From: Marinomonas hwangdonensis
Lineage (GTDB): Bacteria; Pseudomonadota; Gammaproteobacteria; Pseudomonadales; Marinomonadaceae
Length of the DNA stretch: 64,000 nt
Direction of reading: 5' to 3'
NCBI RefSeq assembly: GCF_003721245.1
Contig: NZ_RIZG01000003.1
Span: 248,001 to 312,000, forward strand
Below are positions 53,121-63,841 of the stretch, in pieces (positions within the stretch are counted from its first letter, which is position 1; each line of letters starts with the position of its first letter). The translations under genes were made by a program, and so were the position numbers. The notes beneath the pieces were generated by a model, which searched no databases, was not told the DNA's origin, and saw only the letters and a list, made by a program, of their open reading frames with translations.

Positions 53121-54785
53121 CTATTGACTGACAACACACTGAAAAGAGCTCGCTTGACGCAAATCTCCCTGTTGGTATTGCGCATAAGCGGGGTATGGAC
53201 ATAAAGGTCGCGTTATACCTGCCATTCGAGCGGTGATTTCGGGGTTATCCGCTCGGGTTGCCGCGACAACCTCTTGCGGTGCTTGGTTGCTTTCTACCCA
53301 CGACACTAACGGTTGCAAGAGATTAAAACGATCGGCCGAAGGCCCACCTTCACCGTGAGGCATACCGGGGACTCGATACAAACGAACAAACTCATGAGTG
53401 CGCCCCACTAGACCAAAATCCAAAAAGTCATACCAACGCACTGTGTCTTTTACTGAAAACACAGGGTCGCTGTTACCGTGAAAAAGGATCATTTTTCCTC
53501 CTGCGGCTTTAAACTCAGTCAATGTAGGCTTTATCGCACCGGGCGGCGTCATGAGTGCCATGGCGGAGGTTTTGAATTGTTGGTTTGTGGCGTAAATTTT
53601 AGGCGCGTCTTTGTCAAAATCAAAGGTAAACAAATAATGCTCCAGCGCATAGATATCACCGGGGACACGGCTCGGTGGGGTGGAAAAAAGATGAGCCAGA
53701 GCCGCCGCCCCAACTACCGCCCCCATTGGCTGATTGTCTAAACCAGACAAGGTGCTTTCCACTTTCCACGTACGCCAATTATCAGAACGCATACCTGTAT
53801 CGTAGACCCAACTAGAATATAACGACTGATTTTGTGAATTATGTGGCCCTCTTTGCATTCTGATTAAAGCGGCCACCGTATTGAGTGGCAAACAGTCGCG
53901 GTCGAAACGACTTTTACACACCAAGGCCGTCGGTTGAAACTTTTTCTGACAGGGCTCAACCGCAAAAATCATATCGTCACTGATGCCATCTAGCGCGTCA
54001 CACTCATCCAACAATCTTTTTGTAAAAATCATAAGATCACGCTTTGATAAAGCCTGCTGAATCTTATCATCCACACGACGTAACGCTTGCACATCCCAAG
54101 CATGCTGTAGTGCCGCTTTTGGAGAGTTAAAACCAGGGTATCCAATTAATAAACCGTCAAACATCTCAGGAAAACGCGATGCAGCCACCATCGCCATACG
54201 CCCACCATGAGATTGACCAAGACCGTACGCATAACGAATAGGAGCCTGGTAGTAGCTTTCAACTAAGGCTCGTGCAATCGGGTTTAACGCTTGCATGGTC
54301 GCGTAACCATAATACCGGCGTGCTTCCGGATCATGACCAAAGCCTGCAAACCCAGCCAAGCCGTCCTCTGGATATTGAGTGGCATCATGACCTCCATTGC
54401 TAGAGACAACGGCAAAACCTTGATTAATAGCAAACTGACGGCTTGTGAGACCTGTCAACTTGCCAATAGCTGGCGAGACTTCACCGCCATAGCCACTGTT
54501 AAATTGATAAGCAAAACGCCCTTGCCAATACTGTGGCAACCTAAGCTCAAAGCGAACCGCGTAGCGCTTCCCGTCTACTCCCATGCGCTGAGCCATGACA
54601 CCTGACACCAAGCAAAAAGACGCTGTTACGTCTTTGCTCGGCGCGTGCAAACGCGCCTCAATCATCACATTATCTGGTGCCTGTGTGGCAAGTGCCTCAC
54701 AACGAAGCGCATCAGCGTAGGCCAGCGAACTGCTACAGAAAAACAGGGTTAACAGCGAGAAACATAAGGTCGAGAAGGCTTTCAT
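53121..54785 (-). CDS. Tannase/feruloyl esterase family protein, secreted
   Basis: A 554-residue protein with a signal peptide (residues about 1-24, LCFSLLTLFFCSSSLAYA). The serine-esterase motif is GQSHGGR, near residue 197. The tannase-specific segments are FAVVSSNGGHDATQYPEDGLAGFAGFGHDPEARRYYGYATMQ before it, FPEMFDGLLIGYPGFN after it, and a C-terminal ILFHGNSDPVFS with catalytic Asp and RVPGMPHGEGG with His. It has multiple cysteines as in the family. It should cleave aromatic esters in the periplasm or outside the cell. It stands alone on the minus strand. Confidence 0.9.
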   Translation of the reverse strand: MKAFSTLCFSLLTLFFCSSSLAYADALRCEALATQAPDNVMIEARLHAPSKDVTASFCLVSGVMAQRMGVDGKRYAVRFELRLPQYWQGRFAYQFNSGYGGEVSPAIGKLTGLTSRQFAINQGFAVVSSNGGHDATQYPEDGLAGFAGFGHDPEARRYYGYATMQALNPIARALVESYYQAPIRYAYGLGQSHGGRMAMVAASRFPEMFDGLLIGYPGFNSPKAALQHAWDVQALRRVDDKIQQALSKRDLMIFTKRLLDECDALDGISDDMIFAVEPCQKKFQPTALVCKSRFDRDCLPLNTVAALIRMQRGPHNSQNQSLYSSWVYDTGMRSDNWRTWKVESTLSGLDNQPMGAVVGAAALAHLFSTPPSRVPGDIYALEHYLFTFDFDKDAPKIYATNQQFKTSAMALMTPPGAIKPTLTEFKAAGGKMILFHGNSDPVFSVKDTVRWYDFLDFGLVGRTHEFVRLYRVPGMPHGEGGPSADRFNLLQPLVSWVESNQAPQEVVAATRADNPEITARMAGITRPLCPYPAYAQYQQGDLRQASSFQCVVSQ

Positions 54786-54990
54786 TCATATCATCCAGTT
54801 TGAATGTAGACGCTTAGTCATAACGACTCTTTCGTCTAATTTGATAAATCACTTAACAAGGTATTGAGTTTAGTCAGCTAAACCGTAAAAAACATAGTGA
54901 CTGTAAAACAGTCTGACTGATAAGTAGGCAAAATACCCAATAATCACACAAATAAAAAGCAGGCGTTAAAAACGAAGAAAAGAGAAATAA

Positions 54991-55017
54991 AGAAAAAACG
55001 GGCAGAAAGCCCGTTTT
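54991..55017 (-). terminator. Terminator of the cyo operon
   Basis: On the minus strand AAAACGGGC (55017-55009), a 5-nt loop and GCCCGTTTT (55003-54995) continue into further T's. It lies 13 bp after the cyoE stop. Confidence 0.88.
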
Positions 55018-55029
55018 GTAAGACAGAAT

Positions 55030-55920
55030 CTAATGAGCTGAAAACACCAACAAGTTGGGAGACACCTCATTAAAATCCAACGCCATGGTCACACTAAGGG
55101 CCGTCACGGTAATGATAGAAAAGAAAAACACTTGTCGTGCCCAGCCGTTCACATCAATCCCTGGACGATAACCTCGTAATGCCATTGCCAGCCACCAAAG
55201 ACTGGTTGCTAACGCCACCACCATAAACCCGATGCCAACATACCCTGCCAAAGGCAGAAGAGAGGCAACCACCGCAAATGCGGCAATATGTAATATGATA
55301 TGACGCTTCGCTTTCGCAATACCTTGCGACACCGGCAAGACAGGAATACCTGCCGCTTCGTAGTCTTTGTAACGAAATATCGCAATAGCGTAAGAGTGAG
55401 GCATTTGCCAAATACAAAACATAGCCAGCAGTATAGCCGCACCAGCGTCAAACTGACCCGCTGCAGCACAGTAGCCTACCACTGGTGGAACAGCGCCAGA
55501 CAAACTACCAACAAAGGTTCCATAAACGGATTTGCGCTTAAAGTACAAGGTGTACAAACCAACGTATACAACATAACCGAACACAGCAAACGCAACGGCT
55601 ACCCAGTTTGTAAAATACGCCAGCAAAGCAAAGCCCACTACGCCCAACACAACACCATGAAAAAATGCCGCCTTTCCTGACATTTCACCATTTACAGTCA
55701 CTCGGTTACGAGTACGTTGCATTTTTGCGTCTATGTCTCTATCAACATAGTTGTTAATAGCACAACCCGAAGCAACCACTAACGACAAGCCAATGACGGT
55801 CGCTAGCATTAGAATCCAATCAATTTCGCCACGGGAGGCTAAAAGAAAGCCCCCCGCAACAGAAATGAGGTTGCCCATAATGATGCCAGGCTTAGTTACC
55901 TGAAGGTATCGCTTAAACAT
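55030..55920 (-). CDS. cyoE: Protoheme IX farnesyltransferase (haem O synthase)
   Basis: The 296-residue UbiA-family prenyltransferase has about nine membrane helices. The first aspartate motif is [24 protein letters not shown] (about residues 49-75), and the second region includes [29 protein letters not shown]. It attaches a farnesyl group to haem B, making haem O for the bo3 oxidase. GGGAG lies before the ATG. It closes the cyoABCDE operon, about 70 bp after cyoD. Confidence 0.97.
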   Translation of the reverse strand: MFKRYLQVTKPGIIMGNLISVAGGFLLASRGEIDWILMLATVIGLSLVVASGCAINNYVDRDIDAKMQRTRNRVTVNGEMSGKAAFFHGVVLGVVGFALLAYFTNWVAVAFAVFGYVVYVGLYTLYFKRKSVYGTFVGSLSGAVPPVVGYCAAAGQFDAGAAILLAMFCIWQMPHSYAIAIFRYKDYEAAGIPVLPVSQGIAKAKRHIILHIAAFAVVASLLPLAGYVGIGFMVVALATSLWWLAMALRGYRPGIDVNGWARQVFFFSIITVTALSVTMALDFNEVSPNLLVFSAH

Positions 55921-55991
55921 CGCTATAGGCTCCCATTAGATGTGCATGACTTACTATTAGAGAAGTCCGCATAATCATCAGATTATACTGC

Positions 55992-56312
55992 TTACATCAT
56001 CATTGCGTTGGAAGCGTAGATTATCCATACAGATAAACCAACCACCATCACAATAACCACGGCAGAGAAGATAAATGAATAAGTGTCCAGTTTACCTTGC
56101 TGAGAAAAGTTCAAGTGAAGGAAATACTTCAAATGCACAAAAATCTGAACAATAGCAAACAATACAATTGTTATGTATGTTGGGCCCTTATCAAATGCTT
56201 CAGTCATCACCATCCAGAATGGGATACCCGTCAGAATCACTGACCAGATAAATCCCACTAAGTACGATTTAACACTACCGTGTGAATGCGCTTCAGAAGA
56301 ATGATCGCTCAT
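55992..56312 (-). CDS. cyoD: Cytochrome bo3 ubiquinol oxidase subunit IV
   Basis: The 106-residue protein has three membrane helices and the CyoD pattern (SVKSYLVGFIWSVILTGIPFWMVM ... IVQIFVHLKYFLHLNFS). The N-terminal histidine-bearing tail (SDHSSEAHSHGS) is common in the family. It assists assembly of the oxidase. Its ATG overlaps the cyoC stop. Confidence 0.95.
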   Translation of the reverse strand: MSDHSSEAHSHGSVKSYLVGFIWSVILTGIPFWMVMTEAFDKGPTYITIVLFAIVQIFVHLKYFLHLNFSQQGKLDTYSFIFSAVVIVMVVGLSVWIIYASNAMMM

Positions 56313-56932
56313 TAGATCGCCCCCATCAGATAAACAACGGTGAAAACACAGATCCAGATAATATCCAAAAAGTGCCAGAATAGACTTAAACAGCCTAAGC
56401 GAGTTAATACTCTGCCTGTCAGTCCCGTTTTGATAATTTCAATTACCAAGACGATCATCCAGAACAAACCTGCCGTAACGTGCAATCCATGTAACCCAAC
56501 AAGGGTAAAGAAAGCTGACAAGAATGCACTTGTTTGTGGCCCATTACCTGCAGAAATCAGGTGATGAAACTCATAAATCTCTAGCGCAATAAACACCGCA
56601 CCAAAAATAAATGTTGCCGCCAACCACAGCAGTGTATTGGCTTGCTGCTTCTTATGAGCACTGATCATGGCAAAGCCGAATGTGATACTTGAGATAAGTA
56701 ACGCAGACGTTCCCACCAAAATCAGACTCAAAGTAGGCTCAAACACTTCTTTGGCTGTCACCCCACCAGCTGAGTTCATAAAGAGCACAGCGTAGGTAGC
56801 GAAGACTGATGCGAATAGCAAACAGTCTGTCATCAGATATAACCAGAACCCAAATATGGTGTCCTTACCTGTATCGTGATGCTCTTCGTGCTCTGCGTGA
56901 GCGTCATGTGTATTCATATGTGTTGTGCTCAT
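56312..56932 (-). CDS. cyoC: Cytochrome bo3 ubiquinol oxidase subunit III
   Basis: A 206-residue protein with five membrane helices. It follows the CyoC/COX3-like pattern: TIFGFWLYLMTDCLLFASVFATYAVL near the start, LEIYEFHHLISAGNGPQTSAFLSAFFTLVGLHGLHVTAGLFWM in the middle, and CLSLFWHFLDIIWICVFTVVYLMG at the end. The shortness compared with mitochondrial subunit III is normal for CyoC. It starts 2 bp after cyoB. Confidence 0.96.
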   Translation of the reverse strand: MSTTHMNTHDAHAEHEEHHDTGKDTIFGFWLYLMTDCLLFASVFATYAVLFMNSAGGVTAKEVFEPTLSLILVGTSALLISSITFGFAMISAHKKQQANTLLWLAATFIFGAVFIALEIYEFHHLISAGNGPQTSAFLSAFFTLVGLHGLHVTAGLFWMIVLVIEIIKTGLTGRVLTRLGCLSLFWHFLDIIWICVFTVVYLMGAI

Positions 56933-56934
56933 GA

Positions 56935-58914
56935 TTACCCCTTAGCCACGTTGTCTAGGTGAGCATTCTCGATGCGCGCCACTTCGTCTGGTTGTACATA
57001 ATAATCCACATCACTCGTGTAAGCGCGCGCGATGAAAGATCCCACCATACCAACCAAACCAACAATAGCAAGCCACCAAATATGCCACACCATTGCGAAG
57101 CCGAACACTAAGCTTAGAATACCTATCGCGACACCTGCCATGGTATTTCTTGGCATGTGAATAGGGGCATAGCTCGCGTGACGAGTATAGGCTTCACCTT
57201 TTTCTTTCATGTCCGTAAAGGCATCAAGATCAGAGACCTTAGGTAGAACAGCGAAGTTATAGAACTGCGGTGGTGAAGAAGTCGACCATTCAAGTGTATG
57301 GCCATTCCATGGATCACCCGTTGTATCTAAGTTCTGATGACGATCACGATAGCTGACGTACAACTGAATCAACTGACACACAATACCTGCAGCGATAACA
57401 AAGGCACCGACTAACGCAATGTACAACCAAATATTCCAGTCTGGATTATTGGTGTAGTTTAGACGACGAGTCATACCCAAGAAGCCTAAAACGTACAAAG
57501 GCATAAAAGCTAAGAAGAAGCCAACTAACCAGCACCAGAACGCTGCTTTACCCCATTTAACATTGAGGTGATAACCCATTGCTTTAGGGAACCAGAAAGC
57601 GAAACCAGCCAAGTAACCAAATACCGCACCACCAATAATGGTGTTATGGAAATGGGCAACTAAGAACAAGCTGTTATGCAATACATAGTCAGCACCAGGC
57701 ACAGCTAGCAATACACCTGTCATACCACCGATAGTAAATGTCACCATGAAACCCAGTGTCCAAAGTACGGGTACGGTAATACGAAGACGACCGCGGTACA
57801 TTGTAAACAACCAGTTAAACAGTTTCACACCCGTTGGCACGGCAATGATCATTGTCATAATACCGAAGAAGGCATTGACGTTCGCACTGGACCCCATAGT
57901 AAAGAAGTGATGCAACCAAACGATAAAACCAAGAATGGAAATCGATGCTGTTGCCCATACCATGGACTTGTAACCAAACAAACGCTTACCGGTAAAGGTA
58001 GATACGATCTCAGAGAAAATACCAAATGCTGGCAGAACAAGGATATACACCTCAGGGTGACCCCATGCCCAGAACAGGTTGATATACATCATCGAGTTAC
58101 CGCCACGATCGTTCGTGAAGAAACTGAAATCTAAGTAACGATCAAGCGTCAACATGCCCAATACAGCAGTCAAAATCGGGAAAGAGGCAGCGATCAAGAT
58201 GTTGGCCCAAGTACAGGTCCACGTAAAGATCGGCATATCCATCAATTTCATACCAGGAGCACGCATTTTAAACACAGTTACTAAGAAGTTAACCGCTGTT
58301 AAAGTCGTACCTATACCTGCTATCTGTAAGGCCCATATATAGTAATCTACCCCAACCCCAGGACTGTATTCCAACCCTGACAACGGCGGATAAGCTACCC
58401 AACCTGTCATCGCGAACTCACCAAGACCAAGCGAAATGTTTGTCAACATTGCGCCAGAAAAGGTAAACCAGAAGCTTAGGCTGTTTAAGAATGGGAAGGC
58501 CACATCACGAGCACCAATCTGCAACGGTACAACGATGTTCATCAGACCCGTCATAAATGGCATCGCCACAAAGATGATCATGATAACACCGTGAACCGAG
58601 AAGATTTGGTCATAGTGACTTGGTGCCAAGTAACCTGGATCACCATTGGTGGCCATCGCAAGCTGCAAACGCATCAATACCGCATCGGTAAAACCTCGAA
58701 CGAGCATCACCAGAGCTAGAATGATGTACATTATGCCTATGCGTTTGTGGTCAACCGAGGTCAACCAGTCAAACCATAGCGGACCCAGCAGTTTATTTTT
58801 AATAACAAAGAATGCGAGCACAGAGACCAAAACGCCGACCACACAAAGTGTGGTAATAACGATCGGGTCATATGGGAGCGCATCCCAAGAGAGTTTGCCT
58901 AAGAGTGCAGACAT
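56935..58914 (-). CDS. cyoB: Cytochrome bo3 ubiquinol oxidase subunit I
   Basis: The 659-residue catalytic subunit carries haem B and the haem O-CuB centre. The invariant histidine segments are present: the [16 protein letters not shown] helix [20 protein letters not shown] (CuB His and cross-linked Tyr), WLHHFFTMG (two CuB His) and [12 protein letters not shown] (both haem ligands). Fifteen or so membrane helices fit E. coli CyoB. It pumps protons while reducing O2 with ubiquinol. Its ATG overlaps the cyoA stop by one base. Confidence 0.98.
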   Translation of the reverse strand: MSALLGKLSWDALPYDPIVITTLCVVGVLVSVLAFFVIKNKLLGPLWFDWLTSVDHKRIGIMYIILALVMLVRGFTDAVLMRLQLAMATNGDPGYLAPSHYDQIFSVHGVIMIIFVAMPFMTGLMNIVVPLQIGARDVAFPFLNSLSFWFTFSGAMLTNISLGLGEFAMTGWVAYPPLSGLEYSPGVGVDYYIWALQIAGIGTTLTAVNFLVTVFKMRAPGMKLMDMPIFTWTCTWANILIAASFPILTAVLGMLTLDRYLDFSFFTNDRGGNSMMYINLFWAWGHPEVYILVLPAFGIFSEIVSTFTGKRLFGYKSMVWATASISILGFIVWLHHFFTMGSSANVNAFFGIMTMIIAVPTGVKLFNWLFTMYRGRLRITVPVLWTLGFMVTFTIGGMTGVLLAVPGADYVLHNSLFLVAHFHNTIIGGAVFGYLAGFAFWFPKAMGYHLNVKWGKAAFWCWLVGFFLAFMPLYVLGFLGMTRRLNYTNNPDWNIWLYIALVGAFVIAAGIVCQLIQLYVSYRDRHQNLDTTGDPWNGHTLEWSTSSPPQFYNFAVLPKVSDLDAFTDMKEKGEAYTRHASYAPIHMPRNTMAGVAIGILSLVFGFAMVWHIWWLAIVGLVGMVGSFIARAYTSDVDYYVQPDEVARIENAHLDNVAKG

Positions 58915-59960
58915 TATTTTTCAGCCTCCGTATGCATATCATGCGATGAGTGTTGAGACTCTCCATGATTCATATCACCATGATTCATACCATCATGCTT
59001 CATGACACCATGACTGGAATTATCGTGGATCATTTTAGGATCAAAAACCGTTCCTTTAAGCAACTCAACTCTGCCGTGATCTTTCATCAGTCTCATCACA
59101 TTATCCATGAAGATGCCTGATTCAATAGAGTTGTAATACTGAACTGGTGTTGGCACGTGATGGTAAGCATCCGCATCAAATTCAGCGAGCTTCTCATAGG
59201 CGGTTTGATCCAAGATGCCATTATTAATGACATTATGAGATCCTGCCTTAACACCTTCTACCCATGCATAGAAATCTTCTTCTGTTGGTGTAGCAACAGC
59301 GTCAAACTTCATACCACTGAACCCGCCACCACTGTAATTTGCAGAGATACCAGCGTACGTGCCGGGCTCATTTGCAATCAAGTGAAGCCTAGTTACCATG
59401 GCGGCCATTGAGTAAATCTGACTACCCAATTGCGGGATAAAGAACGAGTTCATTGTACCTTCAGACGTAATTTGGAAGGCCACAGGAACATTAGCTGGAA
59501 ATCTCAGCTCGTTCACAGAAGCAATTCCAAGATCTGGGTAAATAAACAACCATTTCCAGTTCATCGAAACGACTTGAACATTAATATGATCTTTTTCATG
59601 TTCTAGAGGCTTGTAGGGATCTAAAGCATGAGTGGATTTCCAAGTAATCACCGCAAGAATGATGACGATCACGATTGGAACAGACCAAACGATAGTTTCT
59701 ATTTTTGTGGAGTGAGACCACTTAGGTTCATAAATTTCGTCACGTCCTTCACGGTACTTCCAAGCGAAATACAGCGTCATGACAATAACGGGAATTACGA
59801 CAATCAGCATTAATAGAGTAGCGACTATGATTAGTTGCTTCTGTTCAATACCAACTTGCCCTTTTGGGTCGAGCACACCACCCTGACAACCAGCGAGCAA
59901 CAAGCCCACCATTACCGCCAAAGCGACTTTACTTAGGATACGAGTTAACAAGAGAATCAT
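58914..59960 (-). CDS. cyoA: Cytochrome bo3 ubiquinol oxidase subunit II
   Basis: A 348-residue lipoprotein-type subunit II. A signal peptide ends at the lipobox GLLLAGC (Cys about 24), followed by two membrane helices (to about residue 110) and a cupredoxin domain. The CuA ligands are absent; the segment [26 protein letters not shown] replaces them, as in ubiquinol oxidases. The C-terminal 40 residues are His/Met-rich ([17 protein letters not shown]...), as in other CyoA proteins, and may handle copper. It opens the cyo operon. Confidence 0.96.
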   Translation of the reverse strand: MILLLTRILSKVALAVMVGLLLAGCQGGVLDPKGQVGIEQKQLIIVATLLMLIVVIPVIVMTLYFAWKYREGRDEIYEPKWSHSTKIETIVWSVPIVIVIILAVITWKSTHALDPYKPLEHEKDHINVQVVSMNWKWLFIYPDLGIASVNELRFPANVPVAFQITSEGTMNSFFIPQLGSQIYSMAAMVTRLHLIANEPGTYAGISANYSGGGFSGMKFDAVATPTEEDFYAWVEGVKAGSHNVINNGILDQTAYEKLAEFDADAYHHVPTPVQYYNSIESGIFMDNVMRLMKDHGRVELLKGTVFDPKMIHDNSSHGVMKHDGMNHGDMNHGESQHSSHDMHTEAEK

Positions 59961-60117
59961 CCTCTAACCCCGGGGTTTACAAACCTGCCACTTGGGTATC
60001 AAACGGCAGAACGAAAATCCGGCAATGCCGGGTATTTCAGTAAAGATCACCATGCTGAAAACAGCACAAAAATCATTACCTAGCTAATATCATTAACGTG
60101 GCAATAACTCTTTTGGA

Positions 60118-60498
60118 TCACCTAAATCTGAAAACGGGCGCTCTACATCTTGTTGTGCTTCGCGCCGCAGCACGAAAGGGTTGACCGTTTGGGACAACCG
60201 CACAAATTTCAAAGAAGGCCAGCGTCTGGCGAGCAAGATTGTTGTTGGCCATACAAAGCCAGCAACCAATCAAAAATAGGACAACAAAGACAAAACTGAC
60301 CAGCAGTTCAGCCTGAAGAATGGGGTCATGCAAGGCAAAAAGCGAGTTGCCGCCATGAATAGAAAAAATGAAATGCAACAGTAAAAAAAAGCACAAGCAA
60401 AAAACAACCGCAAAAAGGCGCCAGAGCGTCGCCAAGTTACTGGATATCGAATTTAAATAAGAATGTGATACGACTTGAAAATGCTTCAATTTATCCAT
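60118..60498 (-). CDS. Small membrane protein upstream of the cyo operon, unrecognised
   Basis: I do not recognise this 126-residue frame. It has two clear membrane helices (about residues 28-50, LFAVVFCLCFFLLLHFIFSI, and about 63-85, ELLVSFVFVVLFLIGCWLCM) with a basic N-terminus. The last 30 residues are arginine- and proline-rich and look unlike the rest, so a frameshift or chance extension at the C-terminus is possible. It lies 158 bp upstream of cyoA on the same strand and could be transcribed with it. Confidence 0.4.
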   Translation of the reverse strand: MDKLKHFQVVSHSYLNSISSNLATLWRLFAVVFCLCFFLLLHFIFSIHGGNSLFALHDPILQAELLVSFVFVVLFLIGCWLCMANNNLARQTLAFFEICAVVPNGQPFRAAARSTTRCRAPVFRFR

Positions 60499-61054
60499 CC
60501 AGCTTAATGATCACAAAAAAGTGAAAATATCGTTCTTGCTCGCTTAATACGAATTTAGTGGCGCGAAATATAGCAAAGATTACATCACCATACAAAGCCT
60601 AGTTTACCCTTTACTCACGTTCACGTAACGCAGAAAAACAAATAAAAAATGGACTTTGCATCAAAATAAAACACGCACCTGCTGTTCGAATTTTGACCAC
60701 TTACATTAAGAACGTCAAGAAAAAGTCAATATGCTCGGTATTTCCTCATAAAATGTAAGCTTAATTCTGTCTGATTTTGGCGCTGAAGCCAATGACCTAC
60801 ATCGACCTTTTCACGATTAGACCCTCCAATATCATCAAGATGTAAACAAACCCACTTTTCATGCACTTTTAATGCACTTTGTTGGTGCGTTTCTCGCGTT
60901 TACTTGTTGCGGTTTTTTTGAAAATCGCTACTCTTGCACACTTTTTAACGCCTCAGAGCGTTTCCAAGCGGATTTTTTACCAAAATCATTCTGCTGACGT
61001 TTAACCCACAAACAATAAAACGATGACCATATCGTATAAAAGGGAGAGCCCTTC
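60499..61054. other. Intergenic region of 556 bp between the cyo side and the alanine symporter
   Basis: No gene is supported. It is AT-rich and contains ATGCACTTT twice in close succession (about 60860-60883). It should hold the rightward promoter of the symporter and the leftward promoter of the small membrane protein and/or cyo operon. GGGAGAG lies before the symporter ATG. Confidence 0.4.
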
Positions 61055-62461
61055 ATGGCTGCTATCGTAGATTTTCTAAATACCGTATTTTGGGGCTATA
61101 TCCTTATTTATGGCCTACTTTTTGTTGGTATCTTTTTCACATTAAGATTAGGCTTCATCCAAATTAGGCACTTCCCAGAATTCATTCGTACCGTACTAAA
61201 AGCCCCACAAACTGATCGTGGTGGCATTTCACCTTTTCAAGCTTTATGCACCAGTTTGGCTTCACGAGTTGGCACAGGGAACCTTACCGGTGTCGCCGTA
61301 GCTTTGTTTCTTGGCGGTCCAGGCGCCATATTTTGGATGTGGGTGGTGGCTGCGATTGGTATGGCCACCGCTTATGCTGAAAGCTCTTTAGCACAGCTCT
61401 ATAAAATACGCGATCAAAACGGTCAATTGCGTGGTGGCCCCGCGTTTTACATCAGCAAAGGGTTAAAAGCCCCTTGGGCGGGTGCGATATTTTCTCTCGC
61501 ACTTATTTTGGCTTTTGGATTGGTGTTTAACGCCGTTCAAGCCAACTCGATTGCAGGCGCGATGGAAGGGGCCTTTGGTATAGACACCAATATAACTGGC
61601 ATTGTCATTATGTTGTTGGCCGCGCTCGTCATCTTTGGTGGTATCAGAAAAATTGCCCGTTTTGCTGCCATTGTGGTTCCTATTATGGCAGCGCTTTATT
61701 TGCTTGTTGCCTTGTATGTTATTTTTGCCAACATCACCGAAGTACCAGCGGCTTTCGCACTGATTATTAAAAGTGCCTTTGGTATAGAGCAAGCCGCAGG
61801 CGGTGTCTTGGGTGCTATGTTAAACGGCATCAAACGAGGCTTATTTTCAAACGAAGCCGGTATGGGATCGGCGCCAAACATCGCCGCCGTCGCGACACCC
61901 AACCCTCACCACCCAGCCTCTCAGGGTATGGTGCAGTCTTTAGGCGTATTCATTGACACTATTCTAATCTGTACTGCGACAGCACTAATGATCCTGTTGT
62001 CCGGCGCTTTAGGAAACGGTCAAACCGGTATCGTCTTAACTCAAACCGCGTTAACGACGCACATAGGTAGTGCAGGCCAGTACTTTGTTGCCATCGCCAT
62101 TTTCTTCTTCGCTTTTACCTCTATCATTGGTAACTACAGCTACGCAGAAAATGCCCTTACTTACCTAAAGTGGGCCAACAAACCAGGCATCTTTATCCTA
62201 CGAGTGTTGGCTCTGGCCATGATTCCATGGGGAGCGTACGAGAGCGTTGCCATGGTATTCAACGTCGCCGATGCCGCGATGGGGTTAATGGCTACCATTA
62301 ACCTTATCGCCATCGTGATGCTGTCAGGTCTGGTGGTAAAATTAACCAAAGACTATTTTACCCAGCTGAAAACTCATACGCCGGTATTCAAGTCAGAAGA
62401 TTACCCCGAAGTGCGTGAGGATATTGACCTTAGCGTTTGGGATGAAAAACCAAACAAATAA
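61055..62461 (+). CDS. Alanine/glycine:Na+ symporter (AGCS family)
   Basis: A 468-residue transporter with about eleven membrane helices. The family motifs are clear: ISPFQALCTSLASRVGTGNLTGVAVALFLGGPGAIFWMWVVA (residues about 53-100), YAESSLAQLYKIRD, RGGPAFYISKGL, and GIKRGLFSNEAGMGSAPNIAA (about 255-275). It imports alanine or glycine with sodium, which fits a marine lifestyle. Length is normal. It stands alone and is followed by a strong terminator. Confidence 0.95.
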   Translation: MAAIVDFLNTVFWGYILIYGLLFVGIFFTLRLGFIQIRHFPEFIRTVLKAPQTDRGGISPFQALCTSLASRVGTGNLTGVAVALFLGGPGAIFWMWVVAAIGMATAYAESSLAQLYKIRDQNGQLRGGPAFYISKGLKAPWAGAIFSLALILAFGLVFNAVQANSIAGAMEGAFGIDTNITGIVIMLLAALVIFGGIRKIARFAAIVVPIMAALYLLVALYVIFANITEVPAAFALIIKSAFGIEQAAGGVLGAMLNGIKRGLFSNEAGMGSAPNIAAVATPNPHHPASQGMVQSLGVFIDTILICTATALMILLSGALGNGQTGIVLTQTALTTHIGSAGQYFVAIAIFFFAFTSIIGNYSYAENALTYLKWANKPGIFILRVLALAMIPWGAYESVAMVFNVADAAMGLMATINLIAIVMLSGLVVKLTKDYFTQLKTHTPVFKSEDYPEVREDIDLSVWDEKPNK

Positions 62462-62498
62462 ATCATTCACACGACCTTGATCAGTCTTACTAACAAAA

Positions 62499-62525
62499 AC
62501 CCGCTGCAAATACAGCGGGTTTTTT
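62499..62525. terminator. Bidirectional intrinsic terminator
   Basis: ACCCGCTG (62499-62506) and CAGCGGGT (62513-62520) flanked by A's and five further T's. It lies between the symporter and the convergent DUF2798 gene. Confidence 0.9.
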
Positions 62526-62551
62526 ATTGTCTATATATGTAGACAAACGAC

Positions 62552-62767
62552 CTAGAGTTTCGCCGCAATCTTGTACGCTAGCCCATGCAAGAAAGGCCCT
62601 GCAATAAACGAAATAACGCCCGCCGCTGGCCAAGCCAATACCCATGCATGCATCCAAATCGACACAAAATCCGCATTAAGACCAATATTTAGATACGTAA
62701 TCCACGCCGACATCATAAGCGATAGGGTGAACGACATCAGCACGGCAAAGATAATTCTATGCTTCAT
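62552..62767 (-). CDS. DUF2798 domain protein
   Basis: The 71-residue protein has two membrane helices (ILFAV-type start IIFAVLMSFTLSLMMSAWITYLN, and WVLAWPAAGVISFIAGPFLHGL). The ending AGPFLHGLAYKI is characteristic of DUF2798. Function unknown. It is a single gene sharing the bidirectional terminator with the symporter. Confidence 0.85.
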   Translation of the reverse strand: MKHRIIFAVLMSFTLSLMMSAWITYLNIGLNADFVSIWMHAWVLAWPAAGVISFIAGPFLHGLAYKIAAKL

Positions 62768-62913
62768 GAATCAATTACTCCTTAAAATGAAGGCTATATT
62801 AGCAAGGCCATATATTAATAGTACAAATAAATTTCACCTCCGTTTTCCTTTGCCCTGATAAGATTGGTTACAATGCTCAATCTGCTTACTTCAGTTTTTT
62901 TAAAAGAGATCTC

Positions 62914-63720
62914 ATGGAAAATTTAATTTGGTGGCAATACGCCCTAATCGGCATAATTTTTGTCTGGAGCGGCTTTGTTCGCAGTGGCTTAGGATTCGGC
63001 GGTGCCGTCCTGGCGTTGCCTTTTCTATTATTAGTAAAAAACGATCCGCTATTATTTCTCCCCATCATTTCCATCCACCTCTTGGTATTTTCCAGCTGGA
63101 TTGCATGGCAAGGGGCAAAAGCCACCAAGCAACAAGCTCAACTCGCCGCAGAGCGAGGTGAAGCACCGCAAGAGGCGCAGGGTAACATCGCTTGGGGTTA
63201 TTTGAAAAAAGCCCTTGGCATCATGATAGTCCCAAAGCTGATCGGCGTATTTGGCTTACTCACCTTACCAGGTGACATAGTCACTGGCGTGATTTTCGTC
63301 ATCGTCGCCGTCTTCGCCGTGTCTTATATCTTGAATACCCCTTTTTACACCAACAACCGATTTCTCGATACGATTTTCCTCATGCTCGGCGGCTACGTCA
63401 GTGGTACTTCCTTAATCGGCGCACCGCTCATCGTCTCCGTCTTCGCCACCAAAGTACCACGCCACCAACTGCGCGATACCTTATTTGTACTCTGGTTTAT
63501 CTTAGTCGTCATTAAAATGGTCTCTTTCTTAATTGCGGACATAGACCTACAACTCATCCACCAGCTTTGGTTACTGCCTTGCGCCTTGATTGGTCACGTC
63601 TTTGGACAAAAGCTCCACAACCGCATTCAAAAAGCTGAAACACCCGTCTTCTTCCAATTCATCGGCTGGGCGCTCCTCATCGTCTGCGGCTTTGGCTTGT
63701 ACTCGACCTTTATGCTTTAG
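62914..63720 (+). CDS. TauE/SafE family membrane permease
   Basis: A 268-residue protein with about eight membrane helices. The early repeat WSGFVRSGLGFGGAVLALPFLLL and the matching second repeat LMLGGYVSGTSLIGAPLIVSVFATKVPRHQLRDTLFVLW identify the TauE/SafE family. A hydrophilic loop of about 30 residues after the second helix (KATKQQAQLAAERGEAPQEAQ) is longer than in the 29-kb paralogue. The substrate is unassigned. The ATG follows an AGAGA element. Confidence 0.87.
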   Translation: MENLIWWQYALIGIIFVWSGFVRSGLGFGGAVLALPFLLLVKNDPLLFLPIISIHLLVFSSWIAWQGAKATKQQAQLAAERGEAPQEAQGNIAWGYLKKALGIMIVPKLIGVFGLLTLPGDIVTGVIFVIVAVFAVSYILNTPFYTNNRFLDTIFLMLGGYVSGTSLIGAPLIVSVFATKVPRHQLRDTLFVLWFILVVIKMVSFLIADIDLQLIHQLWLLPCALIGHVFGQKLHNRIQKAETPVFFQFIGWALLIVCGFGLYSTFML

Positions 63721-63731
63721 TCCGCAGTAAC

Positions 63732-63802
63732 GCTGTTTCCAGATCAACTCTCGCTCCGGCGCTAAAGCGCAAACATCCGCGAGATGTTGATCTGGAAACA
63801 GC
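63732..63802. repeat. Long imperfect hairpin between the TauE/SafE gene and the KAP-like gene
   Basis: GCTGTTTCCAGATCAAC (63732-63748) is exactly inverted at 63786-63802. The stem continues as TCTCGC / GCGAGA with one bulged base. The apical loop itself contains GCGCTAAAGCGC. Total length is 71 nt. There is no T-run. It may be a mobile palindromic repeat or a protective 3' structure. Confidence 0.75.
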
Positions 63803-63841
63803 TTGGTCTTGATTTTGTGATATATAACAAAGGAATGTCCT

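Noticed and set aside
55300..55680. A 126-residue plus-strand frame opposite cyoE
   Set aside because: It is antisense to a conserved membrane protein gene and has no recognisable features or ribosome-binding site.
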